Shown one piece after another: positions 1 to 8,486 of a stretch of 64,000 nt of DNA. A model generated the notes under the pieces. It did no database searches and was not told where the DNA came from. It saw only the letters and a list, made by a program, of their open reading frames with translations. A program made the position numbers and the translations under genes. Every line of letters begins with the position of its first letter. Position 1 is the stretch's first letter. The DNA comes from CAVPMW01 sp963706515 (GTDB taxonomy: Bacteria > Chloroflexota > Anaerolineae > Anaerolineales > UBA4823): assembly GCA_963706515.1 (NCBI GenBank), contig CAVPMW010000006.1, positions 186,001-250,000 on the forward strand, in the 5' to 3' direction.

Positions 1-239
1 TCTTCGATATGGGCGAAAGTCACCTTGCCCATCGTACGAATTGAGCGGATGCGCCCGACCAGCGTGGCTGCCACCGGAGCTGCGGGGAGGGACTTCTCGC
101 TCTCCTCGAAGAGGCGGATGGCCTCCAGGCTGGAATGCGTGCGCTCTGCCTGGTTGGGATACGGTTCGCTGCCTTGCTTGCGCAGGCGCTCGACTTTCTC
201 GAGGCGAGTCTGTTCTAAGTTGGTATATTTGCTGGTCAT
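1..239 (-). CDS. lysS: Lysyl-tRNA synthetase, N-terminal part (partial)
   Basis: Class II lysyl-tRNA synthetase, which charges tRNA-Lys. Only the first 79 residues lie in the window; the gene runs off the left edge. The visible part has the family's N-terminal pattern: residues about 14-24 read EKVERLRKQGS, followed by EPYPN, and the start of the OB-fold anticodon-binding domain reads GRIRSIRTMGKVTFAHIED. The ATG at 239 is the first start in this frame. It lies downstream of greA on the same strand, a common bacterial pairing, with a terminator hairpin between them. Catalytic motifs 1-3 would lie outside the window. Confidence 0.88.
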   Translation of the reverse strand, partial: MTSKYTNLEQTRLEKVERLRKQGSEPYPNQAERTHSSLEAIRLFEESEKSLPAAPVAATLVGRIRSIRTMGKVTFAHIE

Positions 240-286
240 ATTGCGGGTCCCTGTATTTTGTTGGTATTCCGATTTTTTTACGGAGA

Positions 287-331
287 GCAATTCAAAGAAA
301 AAGCCCCGCGCAGGCGAAATTGCGCGGGGCT
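287..331 (-). terminator. Rho-independent terminator after greA
   Basis: An 11-bp perfect stem (302-312 with 321-331, GC-rich AGCCCCGCGCA type, 8-nt loop) is followed on the minus strand by a T-rich run (TTTTTCTTTG). It lies 19 nt after the greA stop and before lysS, so it ends or attenuates greA transcription before lysS. Confidence 0.85.
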
Positions 332-349
332 GGATGGCTGGCCCCAGGT

Positions 350-810
350 TTACTCTACCTTCAAGATGCGCACGTGAAATGGCCCGTCCGGCGCGTCCAC
401 CCGGACGTAATCTCCGGCGCGATGGTCCATCAAGGAACGACCGAGGGGCAATTCATTCGAAATGCGACCTTCGCGCGGGTTAGCTTCGGCAGGACCTACA
501 ATGGTGAAGGTTTCCGGCACGCTGTTATCTTCCTGGATAGTCACCCGGGCAGCAACGGTGACGACATCCCGTTTACCTGTCTCATCGATGATTCGGGCAT
601 TGGCGAGCAGCATTTCGAGCTCCTGGATGCGTCCTTCCACGAAAGCCTGCTCGTTCTTGGCGGCTTCGTACTCGGCATCTTCAATCAGCTCGCCCCCTCC
701 ATGGCCTCGTGCAAACGTTGGGCGACTTCCTCGCGTTTCTGGTTGCGCAAATATTCAAGCTCGTCTTGCAACTTGTCATAACCCTGGCGGGTTAGAAATG
801 ATGGTGGCAT
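350..810 (-). CDS. greA: Transcription elongation factor GreA (one frameshift)
   Basis: GreA rescues backtracked RNA polymerase by stimulating transcript cleavage. The N-terminal coiled coil (start MPPSFLTRQGYDKLQDELEYL) and the C-terminal FKBP-like domain (PLGRSLMDHRAGDYVRV, ending FHVRILKVE) are both present, but in different frames. The break is at the C-run 693-697: the coding strand has GGAGGGGGCGAG where one more G restores the typical EGGELIEDAEYEAAK segment. Restored length is 153 residues, normal for GreA. The tip acidic pair (ED in LIEDAE) is encoded across the break. This is most likely a homopolymer sequencing error, since the gene is otherwise intact. RBS AGGAA lies before ATG 810. 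Confidence 0.92.
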
Positions 811-994
811 TTTTAAATTCCTGATATCAGCAAATTCGGATAATAAAACCACTCCGGTGGGAGCGATTTTATCAGAGTCCGGCAACGATTACAGAAAATG
901 AAAGGCGGCTGAGAGTAAGATTACCTCAAATCGCCACGCGCCGCGTATTTTAACATAAGTCAAATTGAAACGCAAGCGTGAGTCAACAGACAGC

Positions 995-1747
995 TCAGTA
1001 AGGCGGGCGCCACAACCTGACTCCACCCATCTGCTTACCGTAGTTTCGCACAGCGTCCTGCAAGGCGGCGAAATCCGCCCAAAAAGTGCTGATTTGTGAA
1101 CGATGGGCGTAGATACTCTGCTCCCAGGCGGCGATCCCTGGTAAAGTGATATCAAATGCAATCGCCTGCCAGCCAGATTGGAGTAAAGCTGCGATTTCTG
1201 CCCCAGCTGTGGCCGCGTAGGGATAGTCAGCAAAGTACCACAGCAGTCGCCCGGCAGCTTCGGCGGCCGCGCGGGTCAGCCGGTGGTCGACATGACCGCC
1301 AACAGCCAGCGGGCACACGACCTGCACCCCGGCTGGTAGAGCCTCGTCCAGCAGCCGGCTGAGCTCAGCCACGAGCGGCTGCTCGGCAGGGTGGAGAGGA
1401 CCGAAGAGCGCTTCTTCGCTTGCGTAAAGGGCACTGCCATCCACGGGTGAGCTGCGGTAAATGCAATCCGGAAAAGGGAAATGCCTCGAGCGCGCACCGA
1501 GCACATTGCAGGATGCTGCATCCTCGGCGCGGCGCAGGCTGCTGGCATCATGGCCCGTCTGCCAGCGACTTTCCAAACCCTGGGCGAACGGCGAAAGCAG
1601 ACCCTTTGGTGGATCGCCTGCGCAGATCGTCCAGATGCTGACCCGGTCTCCGGAGCGCGCCTGTTCCCAGACCAGACCTCCGCACGATATGGCAATATCA
1701 TCCGGGTGAGGGGAGAGATAAACCCATTCTTTTGGATTTTCGATCAT
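995..1747 (-). CDS. PIG-L family deacetylase (LmbE-like)
   Basis: This is a zinc-dependent N-acetylglucosaminyl deacetylase-fold protein of 250 residues. The signature HPDD (residues 13-16, in LSPHPDDIAISCGG) supplies two zinc ligands and the catalytic Asp; a later GGHVDHRLT (about 154-162) supplies the third ligand. Family members remove acetyl groups from GlcNAc-type substrates such as mycothiol precursors or GlcNAc-PI, or act on antibiotics; the substrate here cannot be told. It stands alone on the minus strand, divergent from the Thr/Pro-rich gene at 1947. A TACAAT -10-like box lies about 30 nt before the ATG on the minus strand. Confidence 0.85.
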   Translation of the reverse strand: MIENPKEWVYLSPHPDDIAISCGGLVWEQARSGDRVSIWTICAGDPPKGLLSPFAQGLESRWQTGHDASSLRRAEDAASCNVLGARSRHFPFPDCIYRSSPVDGSALYASEEALFGPLHPAEQPLVAELSRLLDEALPAGVQVVCPLAVGGHVDHRLTRAAAEAAGRLLWYFADYPYAATAGAEIAALLQSGWQAIAFDITLPGIAAWEQSIYAHRSQISTFWADFAALQDAVRNYGKQMGGVRLWRPPY

Positions 1748-1850
1748 GGTTTACATGAATGATGAACGACCAGCATTGTACCTGATAATGGATCAGGCAC
1801 GGTCCGCAGGCGACCGCATCTTACATCTCTGAAAAGCAAGACAATTGCAC

Positions 1851-1879
1851 TTGCCACTGCATAATGCTGGTGTTATCAT
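1851..1879 (+). promoter_or_regulatory. Sigma-70-type promoter, TTGCCA-17-TATCAT
   Basis: TTGCCA (1851-1856), a 17-nt spacer and TATCAT (1874-1879) lie about 70 nt before the ATG of the Thr/Pro-rich gene. Only sequence match supports it. Confidence 0.5.
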
Positions 1880-1946
1880 CTAATCTCTATGCAGCCAGAA
1901 CGGGGTTCTGGAGGGAAGTTACTCACCGCCTGGTGCATGAGGCTGT

Positions 1947-2432
1947 ATGCAGATCCCTAATGAGGCACGTTTACGAATCCGCATCGCATTAATTGCCATC
2001 ATCCTACTCACAGTGCCATGTTATTGTATGGGATTATTTACAGTTTACCAGACCGAGCGCATCGCCGGGCTGCCAACTTTTACTCCGACGCTGACGCACA
2101 CTCCAACCCCCTCACCAACGGTTACACCAACCCTGCTGCCTACGGTCACCCCGCTGTTATCCCCTACTACCACGATGACGTTTACCCTGACGCCGACCGC
2201 AACGGATACCACCACCCCCGCGCCGACCGCGACGTCAACAGCCACGAGACTACCCACGGCTACAGCCACGCTGCTTCCCAGCGCGACCAATACGCTGATC
2301 CCAACCAGCACCGATACGCAGGTCCCAACCAGCACCGATACGCAGGTCCCAACCAGCACCGACACGCCCATCCCACCCAGCGAGACAGCAGTGCCTCCCA
2401 GCCTGACTCCTTCCCCGACCACGGGACCCTAA
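1947..2432 (+). CDS. Thr/Pro-rich membrane-anchored repeat protein
   Basis: This is a 161-residue protein with one N-terminal hydrophobic segment (residues about 12-31, IRIALIAIILLTVPCYCMGL) and then about 125 residues of almost pure Thr, Pro, Ser and Ala. Near the C-terminus is a tandem repeat of TSTDTQVP units, mirrored in the DNA around 2290-2370. No catalytic domain is visible. Such tails are cell-surface spacers or O-glycosylated stalks in Chloroflexota. The M42 gene at 2474 follows after 41 nt, so the two could share a transcript. The function is unknown. The reading frame is supported by its consistent repeat structure and the hydrophobic anchor. Confidence 0.65.
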   Translation: MQIPNEARLRIRIALIAIILLTVPCYCMGLFTVYQTERIAGLPTFTPTLTHTPTPSPTVTPTLLPTVTPLLSPTTTMTFTLTPTATDTTTPAPTATSTATRLPTATATLLPSATNTLIPTSTDTQVPTSTDTQVPTSTDTPIPPSETAVPPSLTPSPTTGP

Positions 2433-2473
2433 CCGGCTGGAATAGAGGCGGCACCGACAATCAGGCGATACCA

Positions 2474-3532
2474 ATGAGCGAAACCGTGCAATTTTTGAAG
2501 AAATTAATCTCTACAGCGGGTCTTTCGGGTTACGAACTACCGGTGCGCGAGCTGATCAGCGAAGCCTGGCAGCCCCTGGTAGATGAATTGTCCACCAGCC
2601 GCCTCGGCAGCCTTCACGGCTTACGGAGAGGAGGAGGCGCAGAGCCGCGTCCGAGCGTGCTCCTGGCGACCCATATGGACGCCATCGGGCTGATGGTAAC
2701 CGGCGTTACTGCGGGTTTTCTGCGGGTGACTGAAATTGGCGGTCTGGATGCACGCGTGCTGCCCGGACAGATTGTTACCGTACACGGCCGCCAGGATTTA
2801 CCCGGGGTTGTCGTCGAGCCGGAGGGTCACCTGCTGCCAGATTCCCAAGGGGCAGGTGCGGTCCCATTGAGCTATTTGTGGGTGGACGTTGGGCTGCTCC
2901 CCGAACAAGTGGGCGAGCTCGTGCGCGTGGGCGACCTGGTCTCCTTTGCACAGCCAGCAATGGAGCTGGAGGGCGATCTGCTGGTGGGGCATTCTTTGGA
3001 TAACCGCGCCTCGGTGGCCGCGTTAACCATTTGCCTGCAGGAGCTGCAAGGCCACGCGCTGGTGTGGGATGTATGGGCGGTTGCTACAGTCCAGGAAGAA
3101 GAGACATTGGGCGGGGCTGCGACCTCCGCCTTCCAGCTACGCCCGACCATTGCCCTGGCGATCGATGTTACCTTTGGCAGCAGCCCAGGGGCGACCGGGT
3201 ATAAAACCTATCCCCTCGAGAAAGGGCCAACCTTGGGCTGGGGACCGAATGTGCACCCAGCGTTGTTCGACGCCTTCCGTGAGCTTGCCAAAAAGCTCGA
3301 AATACCCTACCAGGTTGAAATGATGCCCGCCCATTCCGGAACGGATGCCATCTCGATGCAGGTGACTGCCGAGGGCATCCCGACCATGGTGATCGGCATC
3401 CCCTTGCGCTACATGCATACCCCGGTAGAGATGGTGGCTGTGAAAGATATCCAGCGCTGCGGGCGATTGCTGGCAGAGTTTGTTGCCGGATTGGATTTGG
3501 CTTTTTTGGACAGGCTCGTTTGGAAAGCCTGA
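2474..3532 (+). CDS. M42 family metallopeptidase, copy 1
   Basis: Aminopeptidase of the M42 (FrvX/TET, glutamyl aminopeptidase/deblocking) family, 352 residues. Visible metal and catalytic positions are THMD (first His), LDNR (bridging Asp; LDDR in most members), VQEEE (general base plus ligand), AIDVT (Asp ligand) and YMHTP (last His). Members form dodecameric tetrahedral cytosolic particles that trim peptides. ATG 2474 is chosen because an in-frame upstream extension to 2018 would only translate the overlapping Thr/Pro gene out of frame, whereas homology begins at SETVQFLKKL. First of three paralogues in a row on the plus strand. Confidence 0.9.
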   Translation: MSETVQFLKKLISTAGLSGYELPVRELISEAWQPLVDELSTSRLGSLHGLRRGGGAEPRPSVLLATHMDAIGLMVTGVTAGFLRVTEIGGLDARVLPGQIVTVHGRQDLPGVVVEPEGHLLPDSQGAGAVPLSYLWVDVGLLPEQVGELVRVGDLVSFAQPAMELEGDLLVGHSLDNRASVAALTICLQELQGHALVWDVWAVATVQEEETLGGAATSAFQLRPTIALAIDVTFGSSPGATGYKTYPLEKGPTLGWGPNVHPALFDAFRELAKKLEIPYQVEMMPAHSGTDAISMQVTAEGIPTMVIGIPLRYMHTPVEMVAVKDIQRCGRLLAEFVAGLDLAFLDRLVWKA

Positions 3533-3559
3533 AAAATCCCCGGGCTAGGGAGTGATTGA

Positions 3560-4690
3560 ATGGTTCAAGGGAGTAAAGCAGAAGATTTTCGCCCGCCGCG
3601 GGTGGGGAAGGCACAGATTGGCTTGCTGGAGCGCTTATGCAACGCCAACGCGGTATCCGGCGATGAAGGTGAGGTACGCAAGATCGTCCTGGAACAGGTT
3701 GAGGGCCATGTCAGCGCTCAGAAACTCCAGGACCGGGTGAATGTCCGCGTAGATTCGCTGGGGAACGTGCTGGTTACCCGCCGCGGGACGGGGGAAAGCC
3801 GCCTCCGAGTGATGCTTGCCGCCCATATGGACGAGGTGGGCTTGATGCTCACCCAGGATGAGGAGAACGGCGTCTTTCGCTTCGAGCTGGTGGGCGGTGT
3901 GGAGGAACGCTACCTGATCGGCAAACCTGTATTCGTGGGAGGCGAACGAGTGCCGGGTGTGATCGGGATTAAGCCTATCCACCTGACGACTCCCGAAGAG
4001 CTCAAGCGGCGAGCAACCGTCGAGGCGCTGCGCATCGACGTCGGACCCGGCAACAGCGGTAAGGTAAAAGCAGGCGACCGAGCCGCATTTGCCACCGCCT
4101 TTGCCCAGGTAGGTCCGAGCATCCGGGCAAAAGCGCTGGATGACCGCCTCGGCGTGGCCAGTCTGATCGAGCTGTTCAAGCATGCCCCGGAGAGTATTGA
4201 CCTGCTGGCGGCTTTCACCGTCCAGGAAGAAATCGGCCTGCGTGGGGCGCAGGTGGCTGCTTACGCCCTGGACCCGCAGATGGCAATTATCCTGGAGTGC
4301 GGGCCGGCGCGCGACCTGCCCCCTTGGGATAGCGGTGAGGAGGGCAGCCAGGTGAACGCCTGGTATAACACCCGCCTGGGCGCCGGTCCGGCAATCTATG
4401 TGGCGGACCGGGGCACGCTCTCTGATCCGCGCCTGGTGCGCCACCTGACGGATATCGCCGGGAAGCAGGGCATTCCCTACCAGTTCCGCCAGCCGGGTGG
4501 AGGGCGGACGGATGCATCGGTGATCCACAAACAACGCGCCGGGATCCCGAGCATCTCAGTGGCTGTCCCGGGGCGCTATGCCCATACGCCGGTTGGCCTG
4601 GCGCGCCTGGCAGATTGGAAGAATCTGCTGGCATTAGTTTATGGCAGTCTGTACTGGCTGACGCCAGAAATCCTGTCCATGGGTCGTTAA
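3560..4690 (+). CDS. M42 family metallopeptidase, copy 2
   Basis: Second M42 aminopeptidase paralogue, 376 residues, 27 nt after copy 1. Metal-site motifs are AAHMDEVG, ALDDRLG, VQEEIGLRG and YAHTPV. The fourth ligand position, usually Asp (DV), reads Glu (IILECGPARD). Glu can coordinate metal, so activity is plausible, perhaps with altered metal or substrate preference. It has a longer N-terminus than copy 3 (about 22 extra residues, MVQGSKAEDFRPP). Copies 1, 2 and 3 share one strand with short gaps and are probably an operon; they could form mixed complexes, as archaeal TET proteins do (inference). Confidence 0.9.
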   Translation: MVQGSKAEDFRPPRVGKAQIGLLERLCNANAVSGDEGEVRKIVLEQVEGHVSAQKLQDRVNVRVDSLGNVLVTRRGTGESRLRVMLAAHMDEVGLMLTQDEENGVFRFELVGGVEERYLIGKPVFVGGERVPGVIGIKPIHLTTPEELKRRATVEALRIDVGPGNSGKVKAGDRAAFATAFAQVGPSIRAKALDDRLGVASLIELFKHAPESIDLLAAFTVQEEIGLRGAQVAAYALDPQMAIILECGPARDLPPWDSGEEGSQVNAWYNTRLGAGPAIYVADRGTLSDPRLVRHLTDIAGKQGIPYQFRQPGGGRTDASVIHKQRAGIPSISVAVPGRYAHTPVGLARLADWKNLLALVYGSLYWLTPEILSMGR

Positions 4691-4719
4691 TTCCCTCCCG
4701 CGGACCTCAGGAGCAATCT

Positions 4720-5739
4720 ATGAAAGCGTTAATTCAAAAACTGGTCGAAACCCCCGGGCCGTCAGGCTACGAAGCACAAATTCGAGACGTGATCAGGGCG
4801 GAGGTTGAGCCGCTGGCAGATGCTGTATGGGTGGATAACCTGGGTAATTTAGTGGCCGCGCTCGGCCACGCCGAGCCCGGAGAGCCCCGGGTGATGCTGG
4901 CTGCCCACATGGATGAGATTGGAGTGATGGCGGCGCATATCGACGATTCCGGCTATATTCGCTTCCATCCCATTGGCGGCGTCCGTCCAGATACCTGTCC
5001 GGGTGGGAGAGTGCGCTTCTTGAACGGGACATCCGGCGTCATCAGCATGGAAAAGCTGGATGCCCCCGGCAAAGCCCCGACATTCGAGCAGTTATATATC
5101 GATATCGGCATCTCGAACAACCAGGAGGCGCCGCTGCGCGTGGGCGATATCGCCGTATTTGACCGGTCATTCCTGGATCTCGGAAACCGCCTGGTTGCCA
5201 AAGCGATGGATGACCGCATCGGTGTGGCTGTGTTGATTGAAACCTTGCGCGAGCTGAGCGCCAGAAGGGAGCAAATTCACGCCCAGGTGCAGTTCGTCTT
5301 CAGCGTGCAAGAGGAGGTAGGGACGCGCGGCGCAACGGCGGCCGCGTATGGGCTGGATCCCGACCTGGGTCTGGCGGTCGACGTCTGTCTGAGCGGCGAT
5401 ACTCCCCGCGGTTACAAGATGGAGGTTGGGCTGGGCAAAGGACCGGCAATCAAAGTGCGCGATGGCTCCATGCTCTCCGACTCGCGAGTTATTGAATGGA
5501 TGGTAAACACTGCTCAGGTTGCTGGATTGCCTTTCCAGCTGGAGGTAATGGACGTAGGCGGTACTGACGCACGAGCGATCCAGCTCACCCGCGCCGGGGT
5601 ACCCAGCGGCTGCCTGTCTATCCCCTGCCGCTATGTACATTCCCCTTCTGAGATGGTGGACTACCGGGATGTGCAGGGAGCTGTGGGGCTGCTGGTGGAG
5701 CTGCTGACCCACCCAATTCCGTTCACCCGCCAGGCATAA
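4720..5739 (+). CDS. M42 family metallopeptidase, copy 3
   Basis: Third M42 aminopeptidase paralogue, 339 residues. Motifs are AAHMDEIG (His/Asp), AMDDRIG (bridging Asp), VQEEVGTRG (catalytic Glu plus ligand), LAVDVC (Asp) and YVHSPSEM (last His). It has a complete canonical metal set and is the most orthodox of the three. ATG 4720 is chosen over the in-frame upstream start at 4615 because it follows a strong CAGGAG RBS and matches the family start (KALIQKLVETPGPSGYE), whereas the upstream option overlaps copy 2. A lipoprotein gene follows 20 nt downstream. Confidence 0.92.
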   Translation: MKALIQKLVETPGPSGYEAQIRDVIRAEVEPLADAVWVDNLGNLVAALGHAEPGEPRVMLAAHMDEIGVMAAHIDDSGYIRFHPIGGVRPDTCPGGRVRFLNGTSGVISMEKLDAPGKAPTFEQLYIDIGISNNQEAPLRVGDIAVFDRSFLDLGNRLVAKAMDDRIGVAVLIETLRELSARREQIHAQVQFVFSVQEEVGTRGATAAAYGLDPDLGLAVDVCLSGDTPRGYKMEVGLGKGPAIKVRDGSMLSDSRVIEWMVNTAQVAGLPFQLEVMDVGGTDARAIQLTRAGVPSGCLSIPCRYVHSPSEMVDYRDVQGAVGLLVELLTHPIPFTRQA

Positions 5740-5759
5740 GACTAACAAACAGAAATCTC

Positions 5760-7075
5760 ATGTTCTACCTGAAGCGCTCAGGAAGCTTTTTCCTGGCTAT
5801 CTTTTTGTTGGCAGCCTGTGTGCGGCTGCCCTTAAGTAATCAGACTGGAACACCTTCCCAATTTACGTCAGGAACTGCGGTTTCCACCTCCTCAGTCAAT
5901 GTACAACCAACCCGGGCGGTTCTGGTGACGCCAGAGGTTCCGCCGTCGGTTCGAGTCTGGCTGCCGGAAGAGTTCGATCCTGCGAGCGGTACACCCGCGG
6001 GAAATTTACTCAAAGCCCGTCTGGAGACGTTCGAGGCAAGCCATCCAGGGGTGAACATCGAAATACGCACCAAGGCGCAGAATGGCCCCGGGGGGTTGCT
6101 GGAAGCACTCACTACCGCCAGCAGCGCCGCACCGTCAACTCTGCCTGACCTGATCGCCTTGCCGCGCCCACTCCTGGAAGCGGCTGCGCTTAAAGGGCTG
6201 CTGCACCCATATGATGGGGTGAGTTCAGCTCTGGAGGAGGCGAACTGGTACGACTTTGCCCGCCAGCTTGGGCATATCCAGAACAGCACCTACGGGCTGC
6301 CTTTCGCTGGCGACGGTTTAGCCTTGATCTATGACGCGCAGAAGTACAGCCCCCTGGCGACCGATTGGGGATCGCTTACTGGGCTGGGCGAGCCGCTGTA
6401 TTTCCCGGCAGCTGACCCGCAGGCGTCATTTACGATGGCGGAATATCTGGCAGGAGGCTGGCAGGTGCAGGATGAACAGGGTAAGCTTGGACTGAATGCT
6501 CCAGGCCTGGCTGCGGTGCTGTCATTCTACCAACAGGCTGGACAGAACGGCGTCATGCCGGAGTGGCTGGTCAACTTTTTGGATGAAGACCAGATCTGGG
6601 AGGAAGTTAACGCCTCGCGGGCGAGCCTCGCCATAGTCAGTATCTCACGCTACCTGAAAGCGCGCCTGAACGCCGGTCTGCCGGAGCAGATCAGGCTGGC
6701 TCCTCTACCAACCCGGGATGGCAAAGCGCACTCACTGGCGAATGGCTGGGTATGGGCATTGGGCAGCCCGCACGCGGAGCGCCAAAAGTTGGCTGTCGAG
6801 CTGGCGGAGTACCTTACCGAGGCAGAGTTCCTTGGGCGTTGGTCGCAGGCAGCTGGGTATATGCCCTCCCGACCCGGCGCAGTGCAGTGGTGGAGCGATG
6901 TCCAAATGCGCAGCGCCGTCGATCAGCTGGCGTTCTCCAGCCGCTTACAGCCGTCCGTAGACGTGACATCCACCCTGGGCCCGGCTTTACAGTCAGCCGT
7001 CGTGCGCGTGCTTAAGAGGGCGCCGACCCGTTGGAGGCGGCGCAAACCGCCGCCCAAAGCCTGCATGTGCCTTAA
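5760..7075 (+). CDS. Extracellular solute-binding lipoprotein 1 (3' frameshift)
   Basis: Family 1 extracellular solute-binding protein of an ABC uptake system, typically for sugars. A lipoprotein signal peptide with lipobox LAAC at residues about 17-20 anchors it outside the membrane; the mature part carries the periplasmic-binding-protein pattern (RLETFEASHPGVNIEIRTK near residue 90, YGLPFAGDGLALIYD in the middle). As read, the frame runs to 7109 with a basic tail unlike the family. Adding one G near 7015 gives GADPLEAAQTAAQSLHVP and a stop at 7075, a normal SBP ending. No permease or ATPase gene lies nearby, so its transporter partners are elsewhere. Confidence 0.85.
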
Positions 7076-7086
7076 AGCACGGCGTG

Positions 7087-7115
7087 TTGACGAAAAGTCA
7101 CCGGGATGATATGAT
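7087..7115 (+). promoter_or_regulatory. Strong sigma-70-type promoter for the LysM/M23 gene
   Basis: TTGACG (7087-7092), a 17-nt spacer and TATGAT (7110-7115) lie 20 nt before the ATG at 7135. The same two hexamers and spacing occur before hrcA. Confidence 0.7.
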
Positions 7116-7134
7116 GCCCGCGTGAAGACTTCTA

Positions 7135-8419
7135 ATGCCTAAGAACGATCCACTGACCGAATTTCCAGAAATCGAGGATCTGCCCTCCAGGAGGCGAAAC
7201 CCTACTCCTCCGCCTGAGATGGATGTGGCGTTCGTTGATGAAGCCGAAAGCGCTCAAACCGAGAGCCCCTCAACCGAAGAAAGCGAAGCTGGCAACCGCT
7301 GGATCGGAATCTGGGAAGGGATTACACGTACAGGCCTTGCCGAAACCGCACTGCGTTTGGGGACGACCACCCTGTTGGTCGCCCTGATTTTGTTAGTTGC
7401 CTGGGGGATGCGCCAATTATATAACCGGGCTGGGAGCGCCAGCGAGCCTGGACAGGTTGTGATGGCTGCACCGGTAGCAACCCCTACTCCAACCGAGATT
7501 CCTGCGCAAATGCCCACATTCGAGGCAGAAACAGCCTTTATCTGGGGGATTTCACGGCTGGCAAATGTCCACACCGACATCCCCGAGCCGCTCGCGCTTC
7601 GATGTAACCCAGTATACGGTTGAGAAGGGGGACACCGTTTTCGGCATCGCTCAAAAATTCGGCCTCAAACCGGAGACGATCCTGTGGGGCAACCAGTTTG
7701 TTCTGGCTGATAACCCGCATAATCTCCAGGTCGGACAAAAGTTGAACATCCTGCCGGTAGATGGCACCTATCACCGCTGGTCGGCTGGAGATGGCCTGAA
7801 CGGCGTGGCGCGCTTCTTCGGCGTAGAGCCGGAAGACATTATCAATTTTCCGGGGAATCATCTGGATCCGCAGACCATCGGGGATTTGTCCCATCCAAAC
7901 ATTGAGGCTGGCACCTGGCTGGTCATACCCGGCGGGACACGGGAATTCGTGAGCTGGAGTGCGCCTTCAATTCCACGCGATAACCCAGGCGTGGCGAAGG
8001 TCCTGGGACCTGGCGCCTGCGGATCTGTGGTGAACGGTGCGATAGGCTCAGGCGCGTTCATCTGGCCGGCCAACAATCATTTCCTCTCGGGTTTTGATTA
8101 CACCCCGAATGCCAACCATTTCGGGATTGACATCGCGGGCAGCGCGGGAGACGCGGTGTATGCCGTCGATAATGGGGTGGTGGTCTACGCAGGCTGGAAC
8201 AACTGGGGATATGGGAATGTCGTGGTGGTCAATCATGGCAACGGCTGGCAGACTCTGTACGCACATTTGAGCGCCTATAACGTGGGCTGCGGTCAGAGCG
8301 TGTACCAGGGGAACGCCGTGGGAGCCATCGGCTCAACCGGGAACGCCAGCGGCGCTCATCTGCATTTCGAGATGATGAACAACGGCGCCAAGGTCAACCC
8401 CTGGAACTACCTGCCTTAA
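7135..8419 (+). CDS. LysM and M23 peptidoglycan hydrolase (one frameshift)
   Basis: Membrane-anchored cell-wall endopeptidase. Order: acidic cytoplasmic N-terminus (about 75 residues), one transmembrane helix (about 80-100, TTLLVALILLVAWGM), Pro/Thr linker, LysM domain (YTVEKGDTVFGIAQKFG), a second LysM-like segment (SAGDGLNGVARFFGVEP), then a C-terminal LytM/M23 domain with HFGIDIAG and AHLHFEM, which hold the zinc ligands. The frame changes near the CCCC at 7581-7584, joining HTDIP to RSRFDVTQYTVEKG; a one-base error is likely because both halves are well conserved. Restored length is about 428 residues. It probably cleaves peptide cross-links during growth or division. Confidence 0.88.
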
Positions 8420-8486
8420 TCGCACAGCCAGCGTGTGGGCTCAGCTCTCCTCCTCCCACCCAAGGCAGCCTTCAGCATGATCCAGC

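Noticed and set aside
2290..2370. Short tandem repeats as a CRISPR array
   Set aside because: The 24-nt units are head-to-tail without spacers and encode the TSTDTQVP repeat of a Thr/Pro-rich protein.
2018..2473. A long upstream extension of the first M42 peptidase frame
   Set aside because: It is the out-of-frame reading of the Thr/Pro repeat gene; peptidase similarity begins only at 2474.
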